Positions 1 through 5,784 of a stretch of 7,540 nt of DNA are shown here, one piece after another. The number at the start of each line of letters is the position of its first letter. Position 1 is the first letter of the stretch. This stretch comes from an uncultured Rhodospirillales bacterium (GTDB lineage Bacteria; Pseudomonadota; Alphaproteobacteria; Acetobacterales; Acetobacteraceae), in assembly GCA_903844785.1 (NCBI GenBank), contig CAIMVB010000267.1, positions 1 through 7,540 on the forward strand, given 5' to 3'. Both the position numbers and the translations under genes were made by a program. The notes under the pieces were generated by a model, which saw only the letters and a program-made list of their open reading frames with translations, did no database searches and was not told the origin of the DNA.

Positions 1-758
1 AGGAATTTCTTGTACATCTCGCCAGCCCAGATCGCGTCATCCGTATCCGTGATCAATTGGCGATTGGCGTTGATCATGTCGCGCTGCGCGGTGCCAAGCA
101 GATAGGTGGACCACAGCACCACATTGGCGTTCTTCAAGCCGCGCCCAACATGGCCATAGATCTGGCGCGATGGGTCGGTCAGCGCGCGGGCGGCTTCGAA
201 CATGCCATCAAAGGTTGTCGGCACCGCGATATTCTTCGCCGCCAGCAATTCCTTGTTGTAATAGAGAATGAAGTAATCCGCGAAAGCCGGCAGCGAATCC
301 ATCCGCCCATCGGATTGCGTCGCGTATTGCACCATGCCGGCGCCGAAATCGGCAAAATCAAAATCCGGCGCGGTGATGGAAGCATCGGCGATCAGCGCCT
401 TGATATCAGTATTCCATTTTGCCTTGCCGACTTGCCGCTTATTCACATGAAGGCTGAGTTCCGCGACATCAAAGGAAGGCCTGCCAGAGGCATATTCAAC
501 GATAATCTTCTGGCGATGCTGCTGTTCCGGCACCACTTCAATGCCGCAGCGAATGCCGGTCAGGTCTTCGAATTCCTTATTATTGCGTTGCAGCAACAAG
601 CCGCGCGGCGATGTTTGCAACGTGACTTCAATGCGTTCACCCGCGAAGCGCTTCCAATCGAAGCGGCTTTGCGCATTGGCTTGCCGCACAAAGGCGGGCG
701 CGCCGAGCAAGGCTGCAGTTGCGCCAAGCGCCTGGCGGCGCGTGAAGTTGTTGGCCAT
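1..758 (-). CDS. ABC transporter extracellular solute-binding protein, family 1 (sugar-type), 3' end outside window
   Basis: This is the periplasmic substrate-binding component of a probable carbohydrate-type ABC importer. Reading leftward from the ATG at 758, 252 codons stay open to the window edge, so the C-terminal part is missing (family members are usually about 400-450 residues). The N-terminus carries a twin-arginine export signal: TRRQALG at residues 6-12, a hydrophobic stretch at about 13-24, and a likely cleavage site after ANA (residues 27-29). The mature part has family-1 features: a start of mature-domain strand near residues 42-48, and the characteristic LYYNKELL at 165-172 followed by an alternating VPTTFDGMFEAARALT block and YGHVGRG near 201-207. 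A strong GGGAGGG ribosome site lies 7 bases upstream. The permease and ATPase genes would be expected to the left, outside the window. The ligand cannot be read from the sequence. The family call is secure; the sugar specificity is inference. Confidence 0.9.
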   Translation of the reverse strand, partial: MANNFTRRQALGATAALLGAPAFVRQANAQSRFDWKRFAGERIEVTLQTSPRGLLLQRNNKEFEDLTGIRCGIEVVPEQQHRQKIIVEYASGRPSFDVAELSLHVNKRQVGKAKWNTDIKALIADASITAPDFDFADFGAGMVQYATQSDGRMDSLPAFADYFILYYNKELLAAKNIAVPTTFDGMFEAARALTDPSRQIYGHVGRGLKNANVVLWSTYLLGTAQRDMINANRQLITDTDDAIWAGEMYKKF

Positions 759-765
759 TCAAGGA

Positions 766-772
766 CCCTCCC
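766..772 (-). promoter_or_regulatory. Ribosome binding site of the solute-binding protein gene
   Basis: On the minus strand the sequence GGGAGGG ends 7 bases before the ATG at 758. It is the strongest Shine-Dalgarno-like match in the window and supports that start codon. Confidence 0.75.
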
Positions 773-778
773 ATTTTC

Positions 779-798
779 GGGCGGCTTGGGTGCCGCCC
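779..798 (-). other. GC-rich hairpin between the cupin gene and the solute-binding protein gene
   Basis: A perfect 7-bp inverted repeat (GGGCGGC at 779-785 and GCCGCCC at 792-798) flanks a 6-base loop. On the transcribed minus strand it is followed by GAAAATGGGAGGG, so it lacks the T tract of a rho-independent terminator. It lies in the 90-base gap after the cupin stop codon and ends 6 bases before the ribosome site of the next gene. It could be a 3'-end-stabilising structure for the upstream message, a weak terminator, or a 5' leader stem that separates expression of the binding protein from the upstream genes. The structure is seen directly; the role is inference. Confidence 0.5.
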
Positions 799-848
799 TG
801 TTCCTGGCATGATCCTTCCCGTAACCGCGCCACTCTGCAAGCAGGGAA

Positions 849-1412
849 TTAAACCGCTTCCCGCCGCAGGGCCTCCAGCACTGCCGGATCGGTGATGGGG
901 CTGGTGTCCCAAGGCGGCGGCGGGGGTGGGTCTAGCGTCTCAAACACCGTGGAGAGTTCGATATTTCCGGCATCCGCCGGGCGCGGATAGGGGGTCGGGT
1001 CCGCTGCTCCCGGTATTTTGGGCCGGCCAATGCCGATGAAAAAATCCTCAAGCCCCGCCGGGATCAGCAGCCAAAGGAAGCGGAAGGGATGCGCGCCATC
1101 ATTGATGAAGCCATGCCGGCTATGCGGCGGCGCCACCATGAAGCTGCCGGTCGGGATGCGCCGCACTACGCCATCCACTCGCCCCAGCGCTTCCCCGGCC
1201 ACCACCCAGAAAATCTCGGTCTGGGCGGGGTGGGCGTGTTCGCGGATTTTGCCAAGCGGCGGCAATTCCTGAAGCCCCGCCGAAAACCCCGCCGGCATGC
1301 CGGCAATCCGCGGCGACGTCAGGACCTCAATCCAGCCATTGGCAGGCTGCGGCTGCCAATGCTGCGCCCCGCCCCCCGGCGGGATGAGAACAAAACCACC
1401 GGGCTCGGACAT
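849..1412 (-). CDS. Single-domain cupin protein (putative metal-binding)
   Basis: A 187-residue protein with one conserved cupin beta-barrel. Motif 1 is present as H59-x-H61 followed by E66 and G73, and motif 2 as G89, P95, H100 and N104. The usual metal ligands (two His, one Glu and a later His) are therefore all intact, so this could be a metal-dependent enzyme such as a dioxygenase or isomerase, or a small-molecule sensor. The segment after the barrel is rich in proline, with six consecutive prolines near residues 162-167, which would probably need EF-P during translation. I chose the ATG at 1412 because an AAAGGA site lies 6 bases upstream; the reading frame also permits a TTG start at 1427. 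The gene begins 25 bases after the stop of the protease-like gene, so the two are probably co-transcribed. No signal peptide is visible. The substrate is unknown. Confidence 0.88.
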   Translation of the reverse strand: MSEPGGFVLIPPGGGAQHWQPQPANGWIEVLTSPRIAGMPAGFSAGLQELPPLGKIREHAHPAQTEIFWVVAGEALGRVDGVVRRIPTGSFMVAPPHSRHGFINDGAHPFRFLWLLIPAGLEDFFIGIGRPKIPGAADPTPYPRPADAGNIELSTVFETLDPPPPPPWDTSPITDPAVLEALRREAV

Positions 1413-1418
1413 AGGCTT

Positions 1419-1424
1419 TCCTTT
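1419..1424 (-). promoter_or_regulatory. Ribosome binding site that decides the cupin start
   Basis: AAAGGA on the minus strand ends 6 bases before the ATG at 1412. The alternative in-frame TTG at 1427 would lie upstream of this site, which favours the ATG. Confidence 0.6.
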
Positions 1425-1437
1425 CAATACGGCCGGG

Positions 1438-2406
1438 TCAATGCAATCGAGGACGTTTCAGAAATTGCGCCCGGTCGGCGGAGGTGATGGTCACATCCCG
1501 CCGCGCCTTGCCGCGACTGACCTGCAAATGGACATTGCTGCCCGCAGGCCCAATCGCCCAGATGGCGCGCCAGAAATCGGCCAATTCGCCCACCTCAGCG
1601 CCTTCCACCGAAATGATGCGGTCCCCATTACGGAGCCCCGCCGATTCGGCCGGGCCGCTTGGGGCGAGGGAAGCAACCGAAATCCCCTCCTCATCCTCAG
1701 TCGCGTAAAGGCCTAGCCACGGGCGCGCTGGGCCAGGGCGGCGGCCCTGGGTGATGAGGTCATCCAGAACGGGGGTCAGTTGATGCACCGGCACAACCAT
1801 ATTGAGATCAAGCCGGCGCCCTTCTTCGCCCTGCTGCAGGATCAAGGAACCCACGCCCACCAGCTTGCCATCAGGGCCGAATAGCCCGGCGCCGCCCCAG
1901 GAAGGATGGGCAGGCGCGATAAAAAGCGCATCTTCCATCAGATATTCCCAATAGCCGGCGAAGGGCTGGCGCGCGACGAGCTTGCCCGCCACCGCATGGG
2001 CACGGCCGCCTGCGGCTGCCATCACCGTCGCGGCACCAATCTTAAGGCCAGCGCTATCACCAAAGGAGGCTGGGTTGAGATTGATTTTGCCGAGCGCTTG
2101 CACCAGGGCAAAGCCGGTTTCCTGATCAACCGCCAGCGTATGGCCGGCCACGGCACGGCCTTCGGCGGTGGTAATCCAAATGGTTTCAGCCTCGCTCACC
2201 AAATAGCCCATGGTCAGCACCAGCCCATCGCCAATCAGCACACCGCTGCCTTCGCGTTCCGTGCCAAGCACCCGGGCCGTAAAGGCATCGGGCGGGACCT
2301 GGCTGCGCAAGCCCACCACGGCGCGATAGGCCTGATCCAAATCGAAGCCATGCTCCGTCGGGTCGGGCTGCAAATGCTCGGGGATGTCCCAGTCTTCTTC
2401 CGCCAT
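1438..2406 (-). CDS. HtrA/DegP-like (S1C) protease-fold protein with PDZ domain, catalytic triad lost
   Basis: A 322-residue protein with a trypsin-like S1C domain (about residues 25-220) and one C-terminal PDZ domain (about 228-312, opening with PWLGLYA and containing SAGLRNGDRIISVEG). The protease fold is recognisable from GSGVLIGDGLVLT (53-65), the strand at 91-103, and GGAGLFGPDGKLVGVGS (171-187). Against DegP-type proteins the three catalytic positions are changed: His to Tyr68 (TMGYLV for TNNHVV), Asp to Gly98 (TGFALV for SDIALI), and Ser to Trp170 (SWGGA for NSGGA). The protein should therefore be proteolytically inactive by the usual mechanism. No signal peptide or membrane segment is visible; the N-terminus is acidic, so a cytoplasmic location is likely, unlike most HtrA proteins. 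It may act as a PDZ-dependent binding or scaffold protein. It heads the leftward cupin transcription unit. The ATG at 2406 has only a weak Shine-Dalgarno match. Fold assignment is confident; function is inference. Confidence 0.88.
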   Translation of the reverse strand: MAEEDWDIPEHLQPDPTEHGFDLDQAYRAVVGLRSQVPPDAFTARVLGTEREGSGVLIGDGLVLTMGYLVSEAETIWITTAEGRAVAGHTLAVDQETGFALVQALGKINLNPASFGDSAGLKIGAATVMAAAGGRAHAVAGKLVARQPFAGYWEYLMEDALFIAPAHPSWGGAGLFGPDGKLVGVGSLILQQGEEGRRLDLNMVVPVHQLTPVLDDLITQGRRPGPARPWLGLYATEDEEGISVASLAPSGPAESAGLRNGDRIISVEGAEVGELADFWRAIWAIGPAGSNVHLQVSRGKARRDVTITSADRAQFLKRPRLH

Positions 2407-2432
2407 GATGTCTCGGCTCAGTGGATCAGCCT

Positions 2433-2461
2433 TCTATAACACAGGCTTTGTAACAGGTCAG
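2433..2461 (-). promoter_or_regulatory. Candidate sigma-70-type promoter for the protease-like/cupin unit
   Basis: On the minus strand CTGACC (2461-2456) and TATAGA (2438-2433) are separated by 17 bases, each matching four of six consensus positions. Transcription would start near 2426, leaving a leader of about 20 bases before the ATG at 2406. Spacing and position fit, but the match is moderate and untested. Confidence 0.4.
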
Positions 2462-2471
2462 GCTACCGGAT

Positions 2472-2503
2472 TTGGCAGCGGCGCCAAGGCCGGGCAGGAT
2501 AAT
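2472..2503 (+). promoter_or_regulatory. Weak candidate promoter for the receptor-kinase-enolase-dehydrogenase block
   Basis: GATAAT at 2498-2503 matches five of six positions of the -10 consensus and sits about 37 bases before the receptor start. TTGGCA at 2472-2477 resembles a -35 box, but the 20-base spacing is longer than the preferred 16-18, so the pairing is doubtful. The -10-like element alone may work with an activator. Confidence 0.25.
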
Positions 2504-2530
2504 ATTGTCTTGCCCCCAATCGCCGGGGCA

Positions 2531-2538
2531 AAGGGGGG
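2531..2538 (+). promoter_or_regulatory. Purine-rich ribosome site of the receptor gene
   Basis: AAGGGGGG precedes the tandem ATGATG at 2540-2545. It supports a start here rather than at the far-upstream ATG at 2384. Its spacing is compatible with either of the two adjacent ATG codons. Confidence 0.5.
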
Positions 2539-2539
2539 A

Positions 2540-3484
2540 ATGATGTTGTTGCGCTGGGTTTTGTCCGTGTCGGTCCTATTATTGGCCCAGTTGGCGCCGG
2601 CCAGCGCTTACCCAGAAAGGCCCATTCGCGTCATTGTGCCCTATGCGGCGGGCGGGGCGACAGATGTAGTGGCCCGCGTTCTGGCGGAAGCCATAGCGCC
2701 GTTTTTGCCCCAGCCCATGATTATCGAAAATCGCGGCGGCGCTGGCGGCATGGTGGGGGCGGAAGTTGTGGCGCGCGCCCCCGCCGATGGGCATACAGTG
2801 CTGTTCAACAATACCGGCCATGCCGCTTTGCGCGTGCTGGTGCCCAACCCGCCGGTTGACCCCATCACCAGTTTGCAGGCGATTGCGGTGGTGGCTGAAT
2901 CGCCCATTGTCATGCTGGTCGCGAATAATGTGCCGGCCAATAATCTGCGCGAATTCACCGCACTGGCGCAGGCGCGGCCCGGGCAATTGGATTATGGCAG
3001 TTCGGGCGGTGGCGGCATTCTGCAAATGGCCGCGCTGCTTTATCTGAAGGCAACCGGTGTGCAGTTGAATGAAGTGCCCTATCGCGGTGGTGCGCCCGCG
3101 ACACTTGATCTTGCCGCAGGGCGCATTGCCATGATGTTCGATGCTGGGCTCACGGGGTTTCAAACCGCGCGCGGCAATCAGGCCCGCGCCTTTGCCGTGA
3201 CCACGCCTCAGCGCAATGCCGCCAATCCTGATGTGCCCACTTGGCGCGAAGGCGGCGTGGATGCGGAAATGAGCGTCTGGCAGGCGGTTTTAGTCCCCGC
3301 CGCCACACCGCGTGAGAGGCGCGATACGCTGAATGCCGCCATCAATCGCGCCCTTGGTCAGGAAGCCCTGCGCAAGCGCCTGGCTGATCTTGGCGCGGAT
3401 CGGATCCTGACCTTGAATGTCGCCGAAAGCGAAGCCTATCTGGCCGCCGAAGTGGCGCGTTGGGAAGCGCTGCTGAAGCGCTGA
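2540..3484 (+). CDS. Tripartite tricarboxylate transporter (TTT) substrate-binding receptor, Bug/TctC family
   Basis: A 314-residue periplasmic binding protein for a small organic acid, of typical Bug length. Residues 1-23 form a Sec signal peptide with a hydrophobic core, ending ASA before YPERP. Family landmarks follow in order: PIRVIVPYAAGGATD (28-42), ENRGGAGGMVGAEVVA (63-78) with PADGHTVLF (81-89), YGSSGGGG (152-159), and VPYRGGAPATLDLAAGRIAMMFD (179-201, given here by its ends: VPYRGG and IAMMFD). I place the start at the ATG at 2540 or the adjacent one at 2543, because both follow a purine-rich site and directly precede the signal peptide. No TctA/TctB membrane partners are encoded in the window, as is common for orphan Bug receptors. 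The gene leads the four-gene block; the kinase starts 3 bases after its stop. Bug proteins bind dicarboxylates, aromatic acids, amino acids and others, so the ligand is not predictable. The family call is firm. Confidence 0.93.
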   Translation: MMLLRWVLSVSVLLLAQLAPASAYPERPIRVIVPYAAGGATDVVARVLAEAIAPFLPQPMIIENRGGAGGMVGAEVVARAPADGHTVLFNNTGHAALRVLVPNPPVDPITSLQAIAVVAESPIVMLVANNVPANNLREFTALAQARPGQLDYGSSGGGGILQMAALLYLKATGVQLNEVPYRGGAPATLDLAAGRIAMMFDAGLTGFQTARGNQARAFAVTTPQRNAANPDVPTWREGGVDAEMSVWQAVLVPAATPRERRDTLNAAINRALGQEALRKRLADLGADRILTLNVAESEAYLAAEVARWEALLKR

Positions 3485-3487
3485 GTG

Positions 3488-4498
3488 ATGCTGCAGGAAT
3501 TACCAGAGGCCATCGCCGCCGGGCTTGCCGCCATGGGGCTGCTCTCGCCCGGTCAGCGCGCACAGGGTGAAGCGCTAGCGGGCGGTGTTTCTTCCGATAT
3601 CTGGCGCCTGAGCCTGCCCGATGGGCGCGATATTTGCGTCAAACGCGCGCTGCCCAAGCTGAAGGTCGCCGCCGATTGGCGCGCCCCAGTGGTGCGCAAT
3701 ATCTATGAGGCGCGCTGGCTGGCCGAGGCGGATCGCGCGCTGCCTGGCGCGGTGCCCAAGCTGCTGGGGCAGGATGAGGCAACGGGTTGCCTCGCCATGG
3801 CATTCCTTTCGCCGGAGGATTACCCGGTCTGGAAGGCGCGCCTCAGGGATGGCCATGCCGATGCCGGTTTTGCTGGTGAAGTCGGGCGGCGCATTGCGGC
3901 CATCCACGCCCATGCCGCCCTGCATCCCACGCTGGCCGAAGCTTTCCCGACCGATGAGATTTTCCACGCCATCCGCCTGGAACCCTATTTGCTGGCCACC
4001 GCGCGGGCGCATCCGGATTTGGCGAGCGTGTTGGAAGACATCGCGGCGGTGACAGCACGCAGCAAGCGCACGCTGGTGCATGGCGATGTCAGCCCGAAGA
4101 ATATCCTATGTGGCCAAGCGGGGCCGGTATTTCTGGATGCGGAATGCGCCTGGTGGGGCGACCCGGCCTTCGATCTCGCCTTTTGCCTCAATCATCTTTT
4201 GCTGAAATGCCTTTGGACGCCCAAGGCCAGCGCCGGTTTCATGGCCTCCTTTGAAGCGCTCGTGGCGCGTTATCTGGCGGGCATCACCTGGGAAACGCCG
4301 GATGCGCTGGAAGCCCGCGCGGCGCGGCTATTGCCGGGGCTTTTCCTGGCGCGGGTGGACGGTAAAAGCCCGGTCGAATACCTGACCGAAGAACATGACA
4401 AAAACCGCGTGCGCCGCGTGGCGCGCGCCTTATTGACCAGGCCCGAGGATCGTCTGCTGGCGGTGCGCGCGGCCTGGGGGGAAGAAATCGGCGCATGA
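3488..4498 (+). CDS. APH-fold phosphotransferase (small-molecule kinase)
   Basis: A 336-residue kinase of the aminoglycoside phosphotransferase/choline kinase superfamily. It should transfer the ATP gamma-phosphate to a hydroxyl of a small molecule in the cytoplasm. A glycine-rich loop GGVSSD lies at residues 32-37, and the ATP-anchoring lysine is in ICVKRALP (Lys52). The catalytic Brenner loop is HGDVSPKNIL, with Asp200 as the likely base and Asn205 as metal ligand. The second metal aspartate is in FLDAECAWWGDPAFDLAF (Asp217). The stretch KRALPKLKVAADW after the lysine is reminiscent of 5-methylthioribose kinases, suggesting a metabolic role rather than antibiotic resistance. I start at the ATG at 3488; a GTG at 3485 directly before it is possible. 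The stop overlaps the enolase start by an ATGA. Given its partners, a hydroxy-acid or sugar-acid substrate is a reasonable inference. Confidence 0.9.
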   Translation: MLQELPEAIAAGLAAMGLLSPGQRAQGEALAGGVSSDIWRLSLPDGRDICVKRALPKLKVAADWRAPVVRNIYEARWLAEADRALPGAVPKLLGQDEATGCLAMAFLSPEDYPVWKARLRDGHADAGFAGEVGRRIAAIHAHAALHPTLAEAFPTDEIFHAIRLEPYLLATARAHPDLASVLEDIAAVTARSKRTLVHGDVSPKNILCGQAGPVFLDAECAWWGDPAFDLAFCLNHLLLKCLWTPKASAGFMASFEALVARYLAGITWETPDALEARAARLLPGLFLARVDGKSPVEYLTEEHDKNRVRRVARALLTRPEDRLLAVRAAWGEEIGA

Positions 4499-5784
4499 GC
4501 AGCACCATCATCACCGCCATTCGTGGCCGTCGCGTTTGGGACAGCCGGGGCCGCCCGACAGTGGAGGCGGAAATCACCCTGGCGGGTGGCGCCTCTGGCC
4601 GCGCCATCGCCCCCGCCGGCGCCAGCACCGGCAGCGGTGAAGCTTTGGACAAGCGCGATGGCGGCGCGGCCTTTGGCGGTTATGACGTGACGGGCGCGGT
4701 GGATGCGGTGAACCGCGAATTGGCCCCTGCCCTGCTGGGCATGGATGCCGCGGCGCAAGCCGCTTTGGACGCGCGCTTGATCGCGCGCGATGGCACGCCG
4801 CAAAAAACCCGGCTTGGCGCCAATGCAACGCTCGCCGTTTCCATGGCGGCTGCCCATGCGGCGGCGGCGGCTTCGGGCCTGCCGCTTTGGCGTTATTTGG
4901 GTGGCGATGCGCCGGATACGCTGCCCTTGCCGCAAATCCAGATTCTGGGCGGCGGCGCCCATGCCGGGCGGCGCGTGGATATTCAGGATTTTCTGGTGAT
5001 GTGCCCGGCCGCCACCAGCTTTGCCGAGGCTTTGGATTGGACCGCCGAGGTCTATCGCGCCGCCGGTGCCATTATGAAGCAGCGCGGGCTATTGCAGGGT
5101 GTGGCAGATGAAGGTGGCTGGTGGCCGGCCTTCACCGCCAATGAACAAGCTTTGGAAACCCTGGTTGCCGCCATCGAAAAAGCCGGCTTCGCGCCGGGGC
5201 GCCAGGTGGCGATTGCGCTCGACATCGCGGCGACGGATTTCGGCGAGGGCGGGCGCTACAAGCTTGGCCTGGAAGGCCGAGAGCTTGGCACGGATGAGAT
5301 GATCCGCATGTTGCTCGGCTGGATCGCCGCCTATCCCATTGCCTCCATTGAAGACCCCTTGGCCGAAGATGACGCGGCGGGCTTTGCCGCCTTCACCCGC
5401 GAAGTGGGCGGGCGCATCCAAGTGGTGGGCGATGATTTCCTGGTAACGGATGCGGCGCGGGTGCGGCGTTCGGCGGCGATTGGTGCGGCCAATACCGTGC
5501 TGATCAAACCAAATCAGCGCGGCACGCTGACGGAGGCCAAAGCCGCCTGGGATGCGGCGCGGGAAGTCGGCTTCGCCGGCATTGTCAGCGCCCGGTCGGG
5601 CGAGACCGAGGATGTCACCATTGTACACCTCGCCATGGGGTGGGGTGTTGGGCAATTGAAGGTTGGGTCCTTCGCGCGGTCTGAGCGCATGGCGAAATGG
5701 AATGAGGCGCTTCGCGTGGAAGAAAGCCTGGGTGCCCGGGCGCAGTTTGCGGGCGGTGCCCATTTGGGGCGGTCCCGGCCATGA
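4495..5784 (+). CDS. Enolase-family protein (divergent phosphopyruvate hydratase paralogue)
   Basis: A 429-residue full-length enolase homologue, the same size as bacterial enolases, with the N-terminal capping domain and the C-terminal barrel. Conserved catalytic features: metal ligands Asp243 (LDIAATDF), Glu286 (SIEDPL) and Asp313 (VGDD); general base Lys338 (LIKPNQ); acid Glu206 (ADEGG); Ser44 in the mobile loop GAST; His156; Gln164; Arg368-Ser369 (RSGETED); and Lys389. Positions unlike housekeeping enolases: Ala41 (PAGAST for PSGAST), Gly152 (LGGG for INGG), Asp165 where Glu is normal (IQDF for IQEF), Ala367 where His is normal (SARSGE for SHRSGE), and WWP for YAP after the acid loop. It may dehydrate 2-phosphoglycerate or a related 2-phospho-3-hydroxy acid. 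The start overlaps the kinase stop and the stop overlaps the next start, both by ATGA. A purine-rich GGGGGGAAG precedes the ATG. The family is certain; the substrate is open. Confidence 0.92.
   Translation: MSSTIITAIRGRRVWDSRGRPTVEAEITLAGGASGRAIAPAGASTGSGEALDKRDGGAAFGGYDVTGAVDAVNRELAPALLGMDAAAQAALDARLIARDGTPQKTRLGANATLAVSMAAAHAAAAASGLPLWRYLGGDAPDTLPLPQIQILGGGAHAGRRVDIQDFLVMCPAATSFAEALDWTAEVYRAAGAIMKQRGLLQGVADEGGWWPAFTANEQALETLVAAIEKAGFAPGRQVAIALDIAATDFGEGGRYKLGLEGRELGTDEMIRMLLGWIAAYPIASIEDPLAEDDAAGFAAFTREVGGRIQVVGDDFLVTDAARVRRSAAIGAANTVLIKPNQRGTLTEAKAAWDAAREVGFAGIVSARSGETEDVTIVHLAMGWGVGQLKVGSFARSERMAKWNEALRVEESLGARAQFAGGAHLGRSRP

Larger units (their letters stand above)
2407..2539. promoter_or_regulatory. 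Divergent intergenic region between the protease-like and receptor genes
   Basis: These 133 bases separate two divergently oriented genes and must hold the promoters for the leftward unit and the rightward four-gene block, unless either is read from further away. The rightward receptor reading frame is open back through this region to 2384 without a stop, but that extension would overlap the opposite gene and would bury the signal peptide, so I treat it as non-coding. Two promoter-like element pairs are listed separately. I see no clear operator palindrome. Confidence 0.6.

Noticed and set aside
57..812. Long rightward reading frame (about 251 codons) at the left edge
   Set aside because: It lies opposite the solute-binding protein gene, whose leftward translation gives a clear signal peptide and family motifs. 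The rightward product shows no recognisable domain and is a GC-driven antisense frame.
2384..2539. N-terminal extension of the receptor gene by 52 codons
   Set aside because: It would overlap the start of the divergent protease-like gene and place a low-complexity segment before an otherwise typical Sec signal peptide; a purine-rich ribosome site precedes the ATG at 2540.
4270..4962. Leftward reading frame of about 230 codons across the kinase/enolase junction
   Set aside because: It is antisense to two confidently identified genes, is very rich in Arg and Ala, and shows no domain.
5089..5763. Leftward reading frame of about 224 codons opposite the enolase gene
   Set aside because: It is antisense to a well-conserved enolase region, has no recognisable motif and no ribosome site; such frames are common in GC-rich coding DNA.
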